DNA of 46,057 bases, from the NCBI GenBank assembly GCA_902362595.1, contig CABIXF010000032.1, forward strand, positions 1 through 46,057. The letters are read 5' to 3'. The notes under the pieces are model-generated. The model was given only the letters and a program-made list of their open reading frames with translations, ran no database searches and had not been told where the DNA came from. The translations under genes were made by a program, and so were the position numbers. The DNA is from Bacteroidaceae bacterium (GTDB taxonomy: Bacteria; Bacteroidota; Bacteroidia; Bacteroidales; Bacteroidaceae). This document shows, one piece after another, positions 19,201 to 28,347 of this stretch (its first letter is position 1; every line of letters starts with the position of its first letter).

Positions 19201-20451
19201 TCATGCCATCTGCAAACGAGAAATATTTGCTTTCCCCATCTGCTGTTTGGCATAATCCAATGTAACGACAAAACGTTCGACATGCTGCGACGGTATCTCA
19301 AACATGACATCATTCATGATGGTTTCCACAATAGACCGAAGTCCACGTGCTCCCAGTTTGTATTCTATCGCCTTGTCTACAATATATTCAAACACTTCCG
19401 GTTCAAACTCCAGTTTTACCCCGTCCATTTCGAACAACTTCACATATTGCTTAATGATAGAATTCTTAGGTTCTGTCAAGATGTTGCGTAAAGCCGTACG
19501 GTCCAACGGGTTCAAGTAAGTAAGTACCGGCAGACGACCTATAATTTCAGGAATCAAGCCGAATGACTTCAAGTCCTGAGGAGCAATATACTGCATCAAA
19601 TTGCCACGATCTATCTTTACAGCCTCCTTTGCTGCGCTATATCCCACAACATTCGTATTCAAGCGTTGCGCAATTTTACGCTCAATACCATCAAAAGCTC
19701 CCCCACAAATAAACAATATGTTTTTTGTATTGACCGGAATCATTTTCTGGTCCGGATGCTTACGCCCTCCCTGAGGAGGCACATTCACCACAGAACCTTC
19801 AAGCAACTTCAGCAAACCTTGCTGAACTCCTTCCCCGCTTACATCACGAGTGATGGAAGGATTGTCCCCTTTACGAGCTATTTTATCAATTTCATCAATG
19901 AAAACGATGCCTCTCTCCGCTTCTTCCACGTTGTAATCAGCCACCTGAAGCAGACGGGTCAGAATACTTTCAATATCCTCTCCCACATAACCAGCTTCGG
20001 TAAGCACCGTCGCATCTACAATTGTAAACGGCACGTGAAGCAACTTCGCAATGGTCCTTGCCAGCAAAGTTTTTCCCGTTCCCGTACTTCCAACCATGAT
20101 GATGTTCGATTTTTCAATCTCCACCTCATTCTTGTCCTTTGGCTGAAGCAAACGCTTATAATGATTATATACAGCTACAGCCAGGTAACGCTTTGCATCA
20201 TCTTGCCCAATCACATACTGATCCAGAAATTCCTTAATTTCTTTCGGCTTAGGGAGCTCTGCCAGGTTTAAGTCTATGCTTCCTGTCCCCTGCTGATGCA
20301 TCGCCTCCTTTACAATCTCGTGTGCCTGTTCTGCACAACTGTCACAGATACATCCATTGACTCCCGTTATCAGAAAGCCCACTTCATCCTCTGTACGTCC
20401 GCAGAAACTGCACCGTCTCTTGGCATTTCTTGAACTTTTTTTATCTTCCAA
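19201..20451 (-). CDS. clpX: ATP-dependent protease specificity subunit ClpX
   Basis: 416 residues. An AAA+ unfoldase that recognises tagged proteins and threads them into ClpP. The N-terminal zinc domain has the four cysteines C14-S-F-C17 and C36-D-S-C39. Walker A is G-S-T-G-T-G-K-T (121-128), the pore loop G-Y-V-G (154-157) and Walker B I-V-F-I-D-E-I-D (182-189). Sensor and arginine-finger regions follow (N-R in the G-R-L-P-V-L segment region). The only start that keeps the zinc domain whole is TTG at 20451: a stop codon lies two codons upstream and no ATG occurs before the first cysteine. The gene lies 29 bp after clpP and is co-transcribed with it. Confidence 0.96.
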   Translation of the reverse strand: MEDKKSSRNAKRRCSFCGRTEDEVGFLITGVNGCICDSCAEQAHEIVKEAMHQQGTGSIDLNLAELPKPKEIKEFLDQYVIGQDDAKRYLAVAVYNHYKRLLQPKDKNEVEIEKSNIIMVGSTGTGKTLLARTIAKLLHVPFTIVDATVLTEAGYVGEDIESILTRLLQVADYNVEEAERGIVFIDEIDKIARKGDNPSITRDVSGEGVQQGLLKLLEGSVVNVPPQGGRKHPDQKMIPVNTKNILFICGGAFDGIERKIAQRLNTNVVGYSAAKEAVKIDRGNLMQYIAPQDLKSFGLIPEIIGRLPVLTYLNPLDRTALRNILTEPKNSIIKQYVKLFEMDGVKLEFEPEVFEYIVDKAIEYKLGARGLRSIVETIMNDVMFEIPSQHVERFVVTLDYAKQQMGKANISRLQMA

Positions 20452-20480
20452 AGTCTATCTAGTTTTTAATTAATTCCTGT

Positions 20481-21155
20481 TTACAACGAAGGCTTGCGCG
20501 AAAGCACTTCATCAATCATACCATACTCCTTTGCTTCAGAAGCTGTCATCCAATAATCACGATCAGAGTCTGCCCATACTTTGTCAAATTCAGTATGAGA
20601 ATGGTCAGCAATGATAGTATATAATTCTTTTTTCAATTTCTGAATTTCACGAGCTGTAATCTCAATATCCGAAGCCTGCCCTTGTGCTCCTCCCATCGGC
20701 TGATGAATCATTACGCGAGAATGAGTCAAGGCGGAACGCTTACCCTCTTTTCCCGCTACCAGCAATACTGCCGCCATCGATGCCGCCATACCTGTACAGA
20801 TAGTCGCCACATCACTGCTGATAAACTGCATGGTATCATAAATACCTAATCCAGCATATACTGAACCGCCCGGAGAATTAATATAAATGGAAATATCTTT
20901 TCCAGAATCCACAGAATCCAGATACAAGAGCTGCGCCTGCAACGTATTGGCTGTATAATCATCTATCTGGGTACCCAGGAATATGATACGGTCCATCATC
21001 AAGCGGGAAAAAACATCCAGCTGTGTTACATTCAACTGGCGTTCTTCCAAAATATACGGATTCAAATATCCTGCCTGCGACTTGATGACATCATCAAGCA
21101 CCATACTGTTCATTCCTAGATGCTTGGTTGCATATTTTCTAAAATCGTCCATCAT
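20481..21155 (-). CDS. clpP: ATP-dependent Clp protease proteolytic subunit ClpP
   Basis: 224 residues from the first of two adjacent ATGs (21155 and 21152). The open frame extends further upstream, but the added residues do not fit the family and lie across the leader hairpin. The catalytic triad is present: Ser126 in G-M-A-A-S-M-A-A, His151 in M-I-H-Q-P-M-G-G and Asp200 in D-R-D-Y-W-M. The oxyanion and strand motif I-N-S-P-G-G-S-V is also present. ClpP forms a barrel of two heptamers that degrades proteins delivered by ClpX. The order tig-clpP-clpX is the classic bacterial arrangement. A -7 element at 21217-21224 suggests a promoter between tig and clpP. Confidence 0.96.
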   Translation of the reverse strand: MMDDFRKYATKHLGMNSMVLDDVIKSQAGYLNPYILEERQLNVTQLDVFSRLMMDRIIFLGTQIDDYTANTLQAQLLYLDSVDSGKDISIYINSPGGSVYAGLGIYDTMQFISSDVATICTGMAASMAAVLLVAGKEGKRSALTHSRVMIHQPMGGAQGQASDIEITAREIQKLKKELYTIIADHSHTEFDKVWADSDRDYWMTASEAKEYGMIDEVLSRKPSL

Positions 21156-21180
21156 AATTTTACTATTAATTTTACACAAT

Positions 21181-21208
21181 GAAAAAGAGGCCTCTAACCT
21201 CCTTTTTC
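21181..21208 (-). promoter_or_regulatory. Stem-loop at the predicted 5' end of clpP mRNA
   Basis: On the minus strand GAAAAAGGAGG (21208-21198) can pair with CCTCTTTTTC (21190-21181) with one bulged base, ending in a T-run. It lies at or within a few nt of the expected transcription start (about 21210), so it would cap the clpP mRNA or act as an attenuator. Confidence 0.4.
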
Positions 21209-21216
21209 TGAGAAAA

Positions 21217-21224
21217 CAAAAGTA
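21217..21224 (-). promoter_or_regulatory. Promoter -7 element of clpP
   Basis: The minus strand reads TACTTTTG (TAnnTTTG). No TTTG is found at the -33 position; instead an inverted repeat CTTCTGT/ACAGAAG (21232-21248) lies across the spacer and may be an operator. Confidence 0.5.
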
Positions 21225-21231
21225 CAAAACA

Positions 21232-21248
21232 CTTCTGTCCTACAGAAG
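21232..21248. repeat. Perfect 7-bp inverted repeat upstream of clpP
   Basis: CTTCTGT and ACAGAAG are separated by CCT, and begin 8 bp upstream of the clpP -7 element. The position suits a repressor site controlling clpPX, but no regulator is known from this sequence. Confidence 0.4.
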
Positions 21249-21280
21249 AAGTCCCGTTAAAAGCCTCCTTTTTTAAACTA

Positions 21281-21304
21281 TTTTAGCAATCAGCCTTGCT
21301 AAAA
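21281..21304 (-). terminator. Possible terminator of tig
   Basis: TTTTAGCAA and TTGCTAAAA (9-bp perfect arms, 6-nt loop) lie 4 bp past the tig stop. The T-run is inside the stem, so read-through into clpPX is likely. Confidence 0.45.
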
Positions 21305-21308
21305 CAAA

Positions 21309-22655
21309 TTATTGAAACATCTTGTTGAATTCTTCCGCAGAAACAGCTTTATGATTCAATGTAACCTGTCCTTTCAGAATTTCAGAAAGTTTAGACTCAA
21401 TTACACGGTTCACCAAAGCTTCTACGCTCTCACGTTTCTTCAACATTTCCTTTGAATAGTTTTCCAACAATTCATCAGGAACATTGATCATTCCGTATTG
21501 TGCAAACTGTGCACGAGTAGCTTCTTTTGCCATATTGGTAATATCAGCCTGTTCTACTTTGATATTGTTAGCGGCTACCAGTTTCTCCTTAATCAAGTGC
21601 CAAGTCAGTTCTTCCAGACTCTTTTCATAGTTTTCAGAAACGAACTCTTCACCTTTATCCTTGTTGTTTTCCAACATGATACGCTTCATCAGTTCGTCTG
21701 CATACTGCAACTTGCCTACCTTACCAGACAGATAAGTACGTACATCCAGCAAGAACTTATAGTCACTATCTGATTCAAACTGTTTAGCAATCGTTTCCTT
21801 GATTTGAGCACGGAATTCCTCTTCACTGTGAGCTTTTCCTTCACCCAATACCTGATCAAACAATTCCTGATTCAGGTCACCCGGAATCATACGAGTAATT
21901 TCTTCAATCTGGAAGCTGAAGTTACCTTTATAGTTAGCTACTTCTTCTTTCTTGATTTTCAGCAAAGAAGCCAGTTCTGCTTCGTTGTTGTCAAAAGCAA
22001 CCGACGGATTGAATACCAAGACAGTATTGACTTTTGCGCCGTTGAAAATAGCTTTCTGTTCATCGTTCTTCATATAAGTAGGCATCATGACTGCACCTTC
22101 TACCTGAAGACCGTTTTCTTTTGTACTACCGTTTTCATCCAATTCAGCCAACAAACCTTTCAGCATGTCGTTGTCCTGGTAATCTTCTACTTTGTCATAT
22201 TTAGCAGTACGCTGTGTATACATCTTCACCTGCTGATCTACCATTTCATCGGTTACATTGATGTCATAGTAGTCTACCGTATCATTGTTAGACAACTCCA
22301 CGTTGAATTCAGGAGCCAAAGCAATATCAAATGAAAATTCGAAGTTTTCGTCTGTTTCAAAGTTTGCATGATTTTCTTTCGGCAGAGGAGTACCCAACAT
22401 ATTTACTTTATTATCGCGGATATATTCACCTACCTTTTCCTGCAGCAACTTATCAACTTCTTCCAACAATACAGACGTTCCATACTGTTTCTTGATCAAT
22501 CCCATAGGAACCATACCCTTACGGAATCCCGGCATATTTACTCTCTGACGAAGCGTCTTCAGTGCTTTTTCAACCTTTTCCTGATAATCAGCTTTTTCAA
22601 TCTGGACAGTAAGCACAGCACTTACATTGTCTACATTTTGCAATGAAATATTCAT
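21309..22655 (-). CDS. tig: Trigger factor (ribosome-associated chaperone)
   Basis: 448 residues. It binds nascent chains at the ribosome exit tunnel. The N-terminal ribosome-binding domain carries the tail signature M-P-G-F-R-K-G-M-V-P close to the family G-F-R-x-G-x-x-P motif (about 40-50). A central FKBP-like region (about 150-240) appears degenerate, as is usual in Bacteroidetes. The C-terminal helical cradle contains E-S-V-E-A-L-V-N-R-V and ends in an acidic tail. It is the first gene of the tig-clpP-clpX block and has a perfect promoter at 22711-22742. Confidence 0.93.
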   Translation of the reverse strand: MNISLQNVDNVSAVLTVQIEKADYQEKVEKALKTLRQRVNMPGFRKGMVPMGLIKKQYGTSVLLEEVDKLLQEKVGEYIRDNKVNMLGTPLPKENHANFETDENFEFSFDIALAPEFNVELSNNDTVDYYDINVTDEMVDQQVKMYTQRTAKYDKVEDYQDNDMLKGLLAELDENGSTKENGLQVEGAVMMPTYMKNDEQKAIFNGAKVNTVLVFNPSVAFDNNEAELASLLKIKKEEVANYKGNFSFQIEEITRMIPGDLNQELFDQVLGEGKAHSEEEFRAQIKETIAKQFESDSDYKFLLDVRTYLSGKVGKLQYADELMKRIMLENNKDKGEEFVSENYEKSLEELTWHLIKEKLVAANNIKVEQADITNMAKEATRAQFAQYGMINVPDELLENYSKEMLKKRESVEALVNRVIESKLSEILKGQVTLNHKAVSAEEFNKMFQ

Positions 22656-22710
22656 TTCCGACTTATTTATTTAATTATTAATTATTTCTCGTATTTATCA
22701 AAAGTGGTTG

Positions 22711-22742
22711 CAAAAATAATGTTTAATCTTTCAATAACCAAA
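22711..22742 (-). promoter_or_regulatory. Bacteroides-type promoter of tig
   Basis: On the minus strand TTTG (22742-22739), a 20-nt spacer and TATTTTTG (22718-22711) form an ideal consensus. Predicted transcription start is near 22704, about 49 nt before the ATG. The remaining DNA between here and 22902 holds only a small CCCGG/CCGGG repeat (22784-22800). Confidence 0.75.
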
Positions 22743-22902
22743 CTGACAGTGTAAAAAATATTTACGGGCGTATGATTCCTCCACCCGGAATAAATCCGGG
22801 AAACATCGGTTTCTCCATTCCTATCCGGTCTTCTGGAAAAATCTCTCTCCCTCCAACCAGTCATTACTCGCGGATTTCAAGGATACACCTGAATAGAAAA
22901 AA

Positions 22903-23673
22903 TCAGATTTTCTGTATTTTGTTTTCTTCTTTCTTGACTTTCTGAAGCAAATCAGAAGCAAAAATAAAATTATTCAAACGTTCATTCGTGGCGTTGAACA
23001 CATCGTCTTTGGTGCCTTCCCATTCCTTATGTCCCTGATAAATATACAGAATGCTGTCACCGATACCCATTACCGAGTTCATGTCATGCGTATTGATGAT
23101 GGTAGTCATATTATACTCTGTGGTAATGTCATGAATCAGTTCATCAATCACCAGCGAAGTCTTAGGATCAAGACCAGAGTTAGGTTCATCACAGAACAGA
23201 TATTTGGGTTGCAAAGCAATGGCACGCGCAATAGCCACACGTTTCTGCATACCTCCACTGATTTCTCCTGGATATTTTGACTGAGCATCCATCAGGTTCA
23301 CACGGTCCAGGCAAAACTGTGCACGCTTCACCCGGTCACGATACGTATCATTGGAAAACATATCCAGCGGGAACATCACATTCTCCAGCACAGACAAAGA
23401 GTCGAACAAGGCTGCACTCTGAAAAATCATTCCCATCTCCCGCCTCAACGACTTCTTCTCTTTCTTCCCCATATCCAGCAGGTTACGTCCGTCATACAAG
23501 ATTTCTCCACACTCGGGCGTCAGCAATCCTACAATACATTTCATCAACACGGTCTTACCAGAACCACTCTGTCCGATAATCAGATTGGTTTTTCCATTGT
23601 CAAAGGAGAAATTAATGTCTTCAAGAACTGTACGTCCTTCAAATGACTTGCATATAGATTTCAACTGTATCAT
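22903..23673 (-). CDS. mlaF: Mla-type ABC transporter ATP-binding protein
   Basis: 256 residues with a complete ABC ATPase set: Walker A G-Q-S-G-S-G-K-T, Q-loop M-G-M-I-F-Q-S-A, signature I-S-G-G-M-Q-K-R and Walker B L-F-C-D-E-P-N-S-G-L-D-P, then the switch His in N-T-H-D. The signature and the S-A-A-L-F-D-S-L segment after the Q-loop are typical of MlaF (phospholipid transport) rather than drug exporters. It would power lipid movement between inner and outer membrane with the permease. Its ATG overlaps the permease stop by four bases (ATGA), so the two are translated together. The MCE-domain partner MlaD is not in this window downstream. Confidence 0.88.
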   Translation of the reverse strand: MIQLKSICKSFEGRTVLEDINFSFDNGKTNLIIGQSGSGKTVLMKCIVGLLTPECGEILYDGRNLLDMGKKEKKSLRREMGMIFQSAALFDSLSVLENVMFPLDMFSNDTYRDRVKRAQFCLDRVNLMDAQSKYPGEISGGMQKRVAIARAIALQPKYLFCDEPNSGLDPKTSLVIDELIHDITTEYNMTTIINTHDMNSVMGIGDSILYIYQGHKEWEGTKDDVFNATNERLNNFIFASDLLQKVKKEENKIQKI

Positions 23674-24413
23674 CCCATCAATAATTGTGTAAGTATTAAA
23701 TCTGAAAACAAAATCAAGACACTGCTTGATACGACCGAATCCGTACTAGCCTTTCCTACGGCAATAGAACCACCTTCCACTGTATATCCAAAATAGGCCG
23801 ATACACTCGCAATAATAAAAGCGAAAAATAGCGATTTAATAAAGCTACACCAGATATACCACTCTACAAAACAATATTGCAAACCATATTCCAAATCAGT
23901 CGCATTCATTATTCCTGCAAACCATGCCGTACAGAATGCCCCAATGATACCCGCAAAAATACTGAATATCACCAAAAAAGGAATCATGGTCATCAATCCC
24001 AAGATTTTAGGAAGAATCAGATAGGATGCCGAGTTGACTCCCATAATTTCGAGCGCATCAATTTGCTGCGTCACACGCATCGTTCCTATTTCGGAGGCAA
24101 TGTTCGAACCGACCTTACCCGCCAGAATCAAACACATGATGGAAGAAGAAAATTCCAGCAACAAAATCTCACGCGTAGTATATCCCACCACAAAACGTGG
24201 CATCCAAGGACTTTCAATATTCAATTTAATTTGGATACAAATCACGGCACCGATAAAAAAGGAAATCAGCAACACAATGCCGATGGAGTTGATGCCCAAC
24301 TGTACCATTTCATTCCGATATTGCTTTAAATACATCCGGAATCGCTCCGGACGGGAAAACACACGCCCCATCAACATGAGGTATTTTCCAAAGTTTGTGA
24401 TAGGCTTTATCAT
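23670..24413 (-). CDS. mlaE: Mla-type ABC transporter permease
   Basis: 247 residues with about five to six membrane segments. Family features include the amphipathic N-terminus, the E-F-S-S-S-I-M-C-L-I-L-A-G-K-V-G-S-N-I-A block and the E-I-G-T-M-R-V-T-Q-Q-I-D-A-L-E-I-M-G coupling helix, the hallmark of MlaE proteins. It forms the inner-membrane channel that passes phospholipids to or from a periplasmic MCE protein. It is first in the operon, with a TACTTTTG element at 24436-24443. It is transcribed divergently from lptB. Confidence 0.9.
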   Translation of the reverse strand: MIKPITNFGKYLMLMGRVFSRPERFRMYLKQYRNEMVQLGINSIGIVLLISFFIGAVICIQIKLNIESPWMPRFVVGYTTREILLLEFSSSIMCLILAGKVGSNIASEIGTMRVTQQIDALEIMGVNSASYLILPKILGLMTMIPFLVIFSIFAGIIGAFCTAWFAGIMNATDLEYGLQYCFVEWYIWCSFIKSLFFAFIIASVSAYFGYTVEGGSIAVGKASTDSVVSSSVLILFSDLILTQLLMG

Positions 24414-24435
24414 ATTGTTACAATCATGTTTGATG

Positions 24436-24443
24436 CAAAAGTA
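24436..24443 (-). promoter_or_regulatory. Promoter -7 element of mlaE-mlaF
   Basis: The minus strand reads TACTTTTG, 22 bp before the mlaE ATG. No matching TTTG at -33. Confidence 0.5.
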
Positions 24444-24517
24444 CTGCTTTTTAGCTATATTATAATAAAAGACTGGAGGATTTTCGAATTAAGAACCACA
24501 GAACCCAAGATTTTTAC

Positions 24518-24525
24518 TACTTTTG
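24518..24525 (+). promoter_or_regulatory. Promoter -7 element of lptB
   Basis: TACTTTTG on the plus strand, 28 bp before the lptB ATG. It is the same octamer as in the divergent mlaE promoter, 74 bp away. Confidence 0.5.
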
Positions 24526-24553
24526 CAACGACTGAACAGTTAACAAAAAGACA

Positions 24554-25372
24554 ATGGCAGCACAAGAAAATCAAGAACATACTACCGAAAATTTTGAATT
24601 GCCGTCAGATGGACGAATGGTACTTCGGACCGAAAACCTGGTAAAGAAATACGGAAAACGAACGGTGGTAAGCCATGTTTCCATCAATGTGAAACAAGGA
24701 GAAATTGTGGGATTGCTCGGACCCAACGGGGCCGGAAAAACCACTTCCTTTTATATGACCACCGGACTGATTGTCCCCAACGAAGGGCATATCTACCTGA
24801 ACGATAAGGACATCACCTCTTATCCCGTATACAAGCGGGCCCAAAACGGAATCGGTTACCTGGCGCAGGAAGCCTCCGTGTTCCGCAAGATGAGTGTGGA
24901 AGACAACATTGCCTCCGTGCTGGAGCTGACCAACAAATCACCCGAATACCAGAAAGAAAAATTGGAAAGTCTGATTGCTGAATTCCGGCTCCAGAAGGTC
25001 CGCAAGAACTTGGGTGACCAGCTTTCCGGAGGTGAACGCCGCCGCACGGAAATCGCACGCTGCCTGGCCATCGACCCGAAATTCATCATGCTCGACGAAC
25101 CGTTTGCCGGAGTCGACCCGATTGCGGTAGAGGATATCCAGCACATTGTCTGGAAACTAAAAGACAAGAACATTGGCATCCTGATTACTGACCACAACGT
25201 ACAGGAAACGCTGAGTATCACCGACCGGGCTTATCTGCTGTTTGAAGGGAAGATTCTATTCCAAGGCACACCGGAAGAACTGGCAGAGAACAAGATTGTC
25301 CGTGAGAAATACCTGAGCAACAGTTTCGTGCTGCGGAGAAAGGATTTCCAGCTGAAAGAAATCAGAGAATGA
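24554..25372 (+). CDS. lptB: LPS export ABC transporter ATP-binding protein
   Basis: 272 residues. The ATPase that drives LPS extraction from the inner membrane with LptF and LptG. Motifs: Walker [10 protein letters not shown]-loop region [10 protein letters not shown] (diagnostic of LptB), signature L-S-G-G-E-R-R-R, Walker [14 protein letters not shown] and switch His in T-D-H-N-V. A polar N-terminal extension of about 20 residues precedes the first strand; a start further in would remove it. The gene stands alone here. It shares a promoter region with mlaE and a terminator with susE. Confidence 0.94.
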   Translation: MAAQENQEHTTENFELPSDGRMVLRTENLVKKYGKRTVVSHVSINVKQGEIVGLLGPNGAGKTTSFYMTTGLIVPNEGHIYLNDKDITSYPVYKRAQNGIGYLAQEASVFRKMSVEDNIASVLELTNKSPEYQKEKLESLIAEFRLQKVRKNLGDQLSGGERRRTEIARCLAIDPKFIMLDEPFAGVDPIAVEDIQHIVWKLKDKNIGILITDHNVQETLSITDRAYLLFEGKILFQGTPEELAENKIVREKYLSNSFVLRRKDFQLKEIRE

Positions 25373-25412
25373 GAACAAATGCTATAATCGTAAGGATATT
25401 CCCGTCCTTCTG

Positions 25413-25456
25413 AAAAAAGATACCCCCGCCACCAATTTCCGTGACAGGGGTATTTT
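25413..25456. terminator. Bidirectional terminator between lptB and susE
   Basis: ATACCCC (25420-25426) and GGGGTAT (25447-25453) extend into a stem of about 13 bp with two wobble pairs. It is flanked by an A-run at 25413-25418 and by T residues at 25453-25456. It serves both convergent genes: lptB ends at 25372 and susE at 25476. Confidence 0.85.
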
Positions 25457-25475
25457 CATATCAAGATATTCAGTC

Positions 25476-26639
25476 TTAGTTGAGGAATCCGGTTCCTTCC
25501 GTAAAGTTCAACGAAATCTTCTGACCCGGATTGGCAGTCAAGGAATATTCCGCTCCCAAGTCCGTCCATCCGTTATTCACTGCATTGTTTTCACGATAGA
25601 ATATGGTGGCACCATCCTTCAGTGTAAATTCCAGCCGCCACCAGTCTGTATCTGCCTTGATACACATGCGTACTTCACCCGTTGCCGTCAAAGTCGGAGA
25701 GACAAAGCTGCCGTTCTTATCTTCCGGTACCGAGAACTTATAAGCCTCATTGTAATTCCAGTCGCCCACTGTGCTGCCCAAGACATATACATCCGGTTTA
25801 TAAAAACTCAGGGTATACTGATAATCTTCTCCATTCACTTCTGCAACCAAATAAACAATGTACCAGCCTCCTTTACTTACTTTAATATTATCACCGCTGT
25901 CAGACAGTCCGGCTCCGGCATTATCCTTAAACTGATGAATCTTGGAATAACCATTCCAGTCCTGTTCAAACTTACCGAACTTGAACTCTGCGCCCGCATC
26001 AAAATACACCATACTCCAAAACTCTCCGGCCAGCCCGTTCACACTGACCATCGGTTGCCACGTTCCCCAGGCTGTTCCGATACTGGAGCCTACCAGATAC
26101 ATTTCCTCAGGAAGCTCTATCGTAGAAACCACTTCGCCCAGTTTCACTTGGCTGACCTTGACCACATTCGATACCGAATTGCCCAATTCACTACCGGTAA
26201 TAACCGCTGCAAGCCGGAAATATACCGGAGTTACCGCACCGATATATGCATCTGCCTCCGGGTTCGCCTGCTTCCACAAATCCACGACTACCATATTCAA
26301 TTCCTCAGGCTTCAATGCAATGGAAGTAGAGGTATAAGTCGTTGAGAGAGTCTTGTAATTAGCTTCGGATTCTTCCGTCGCATCCACAAAAGATTCATTC
26401 AGTGAAACCTGCACACTATAGGTCGTAGCTGCTGTAAAGCCATAAGCAGGCTGCACACAATTCAGGACAATCGTATCCTGACCCGCTCCTAAATCATACA
26501 CATTGTCCTCCGGAGTCTCCAGTACAAATGTCTCTGCTTCATGTAATGTCGGATTATCATCTCGGTCCGTATTACAAGCTGTAAGCAACGGAAGTCCGCA
26601 TCCGACTAACAACAAAATGGGAAATAATATCTTTTTCAT
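25476..26639 (-). CDS. susE: SusE-like starch-binding outer-membrane lipoprotein
   Basis: 387 residues from the ATG at 26639, which gives a lipobox L-L-T-A-C (Cys22); the open frame to 26672 would overlap the end of susD and spoil the signal. An N-terminal Ig-like region (about 30-170) precedes two tandem carbohydrate-binding modules. The first begins at E-M-Y-L-V-G-S-S-I-G and the second at D-V-Y-V-L-G-S-T-V-G-D-W, both the SusE/F type with a Trp-rich starch platform. It would sit on the outer face of the cell and hold starch near SusC/D. It is the last gene of the locus; no susF or susG follows. Confidence 0.87.
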   Translation of the reverse strand: MKKILFPILLLVGCGLPLLTACNTDRDDNPTLHEAETFVLETPEDNVYDLGAGQDTIVLNCVQPAYGFTAATTYSVQVSLNESFVDATEESEANYKTLSTTYTSTSIALKPEELNMVVVDLWKQANPEADAYIGAVTPVYFRLAAVITGSELGNSVSNVVKVSQVKLGEVVSTIELPEEMYLVGSSIGTAWGTWQPMVSVNGLAGEFWSMVYFDAGAEFKFGKFEQDWNGYSKIHQFKDNAGAGLSDSGDNIKVSKGGWYIVYLVAEVNGEDYQYTLSFYKPDVYVLGSTVGDWNYNEAYKFSVPEDKNGSFVSPTLTATGEVRMCIKADTDWWRLEFTLKDGATIFYRENNAVNNGWTDLGAEYSLTANPGQKISLNFTEGTGFLN

Positions 26640-26658
26640 GTTACTTGCTCCTAATAAA

Positions 26659-28344
26659 TTAATAGCCTTCATTCTGATGCATATTATTGTTGTTGTTCAG
26701 GTCTGTGGCCGGAATCGGATAGACATTGTAAATGTCACTCACCGACTTACCTTCTTTCACGCCCCCTTTCCAGTCCCACAAATACTTGTCGGTGGTAAAG
26801 CAGTCGAAACGTACCAAATCACTGCGGCGACGGCCTTCCAGATAAAATTCGCGTGACCATTCGTCCAACAAATACATCTCGGTAATCTCGTTCAAGGCAG
26901 GTTGTTTGACGCATCCGCGTTTAGCACGCAAAGTCTTGATATCTTCCCATGCCAGACTCTTTTGATTCAGCCGGAAGTTAGCTTCCGCACGGGTCAGATA
27001 GGCTTCAGCCAACCGGAACAAAGGGATATCCGTGTCCGGATATTCAGTATGACTGGTAGAAGCCCCATCCGAACGGATGTTCTGCCATTTCACGACAGAC
27101 AACCCACTCTGAAAACCGGTGATGGATTTCGGATCCATTGTCCGTCGTCCGCCACCTGCACCCGAATAGAACATGGCACGGTCATCACCCGCTGCCTGAA
27201 TCATATCCTGTGTCCGCACGCCATACTGTGCATCCCAAGCGTCGATGTCCTCATCATTGGCAAAGTCACTCTGCCCGGGCACCTCCACATCTTCCGGAAT
27301 CATCGGTACACTTCCTTCCTCAAAGAACTTATACACCAACGCATTGCGGGCAATCAGACACGACCACCCGTTCGTGGTACCCATGTGCGGCATTCCACCC
27401 GTACGCGTGCCACAAATCAAATAAGTAGAACCGCCATAGTTTCGGGTCTTCATACCGTCCTGACGAATGGGAAGAATGATTTCCTTCATGGCCTTTTCAT
27501 TCTGGTCATTGTCGGCCATGAACATCAGCTTATAGTCATCGCACAATTCATAATATCCGCTATTGATCACTTTATCCGCATACGTTTTGGCATTCTCATA
27601 ATCTGCCGTACCGGTATACACCTCTGCATTCAAGTAGACACGGGCCCTCAACAGCCAGTTGGCTGCTTTGTCCGCACGTCCGAAAGGAGCCTGACCCGGT
27701 TCATACATGTCCGCTTCACATTCATCCAATTCTTTCTGGATATAGTCATACAAGTCCTTTCCTGTTATCTCTACCGGCAGTTCATTGTCAAAATGTTCCT
27801 TGAAAGGTGCCTTTCCAAACAAGTCCAGGAAATAAGAATAGTGCAAGGCACGCAAGAAACGCACCTCCGCACGCTGGCGAAGGGATTCTTCATCCGTTTT
27901 ATCGGCAATCTGGTCCAAGAAAAAATTCATCTGAGTAATGTCATACCCCAAACGCACATACACCCATTCCGTCCGCTGGCTGGAAGAATTCCATGCAATG
28001 CTGGTAAACTGAGGAATATCCACATTGTCCTGCCATACCCATACACATTCGTCGGTAGGCAATTCCTGACAATTAAAGATGGTACGATAGAATCCGGACT
28101 CCCCTTCATCCTGTCCATCCAAATCGGGAGTACCCGCCAGACCTTTCTGCCCCGTCAGACCCAACAAGGCATACTGCTTGACGAAAGCTCCCTCCTGGTC
28201 AAAGCTGGAAGAACTTTGCGGGTCAATGGAACTGATGTCCAAGTCATTGATGCACGATACATTTCCCAATGAAACGGCTACTGTCAGTGCCGCTGAAAAT
28301 ATATGTTTCAAATAGCTAGTTTTCATACGTCTTAATGTTTTCAT
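26659..28344 (-). CDS. susD: SusD-like starch-binding outer-membrane lipoprotein
   Basis: 561 residues. A lipobox G-N-V-S-C puts the lipid Cys at residue 31. The TPR-rich SusD/RagB fold follows, with the F-L-R-A-L-H-Y-S-Y-F-L-D-L-F-G-K-A-P-F segment (about 145-163) and the C-terminal R-R-S-D-L-V-R-F block. SusD forms the lid on the SusC barrel and binds starch helices. The gene starts 3 bp after the susC stop and precedes susE by 19 bp. A second ATG six codons on could also be used. Confidence 0.9.
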   Translation of the reverse strand: MKTLRRMKTSYLKHIFSAALTVAVSLGNVSCINDLDISSIDPQSSSSFDQEGAFVKQYALLGLTGQKGLAGTPDLDGQDEGESGFYRTIFNCQELPTDECVWVWQDNVDIPQFTSIAWNSSSQRTEWVYVRLGYDITQMNFFLDQIADKTDEESLRQRAEVRFLRALHYSYFLDLFGKAPFKEHFDNELPVEITGKDLYDYIQKELDECEADMYEPGQAPFGRADKAANWLLRARVYLNAEVYTGTADYENAKTYADKVINSGYYELCDDYKLMFMADNDQNEKAMKEIILPIRQDGMKTRNYGGSTYLICGTRTGGMPHMGTTNGWSCLIARNALVYKFFEEGSVPMIPEDVEVPGQSDFANDEDIDAWDAQYGVRTQDMIQAAGDDRAMFYSGAGGGRRTMDPKSITGFQSGLSVVKWQNIRSDGASTSHTEYPDTDIPLFRLAEAYLTRAEANFRLNQKSLAWEDIKTLRAKRGCVKQPALNEITEMYLLDEWSREFYLEGRRRSDLVRFDCFTTDKYLWDWKGGVKEGKSVSDIYNVYPIPATDLNNNNNMHQNEGY

Positions 28345-28347
28345 AAA

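Noticed and set aside
26902..28272. Long plus-strand open frame of 456 codons
   Set aside because: Antisense to susD, with no recognisable domain.
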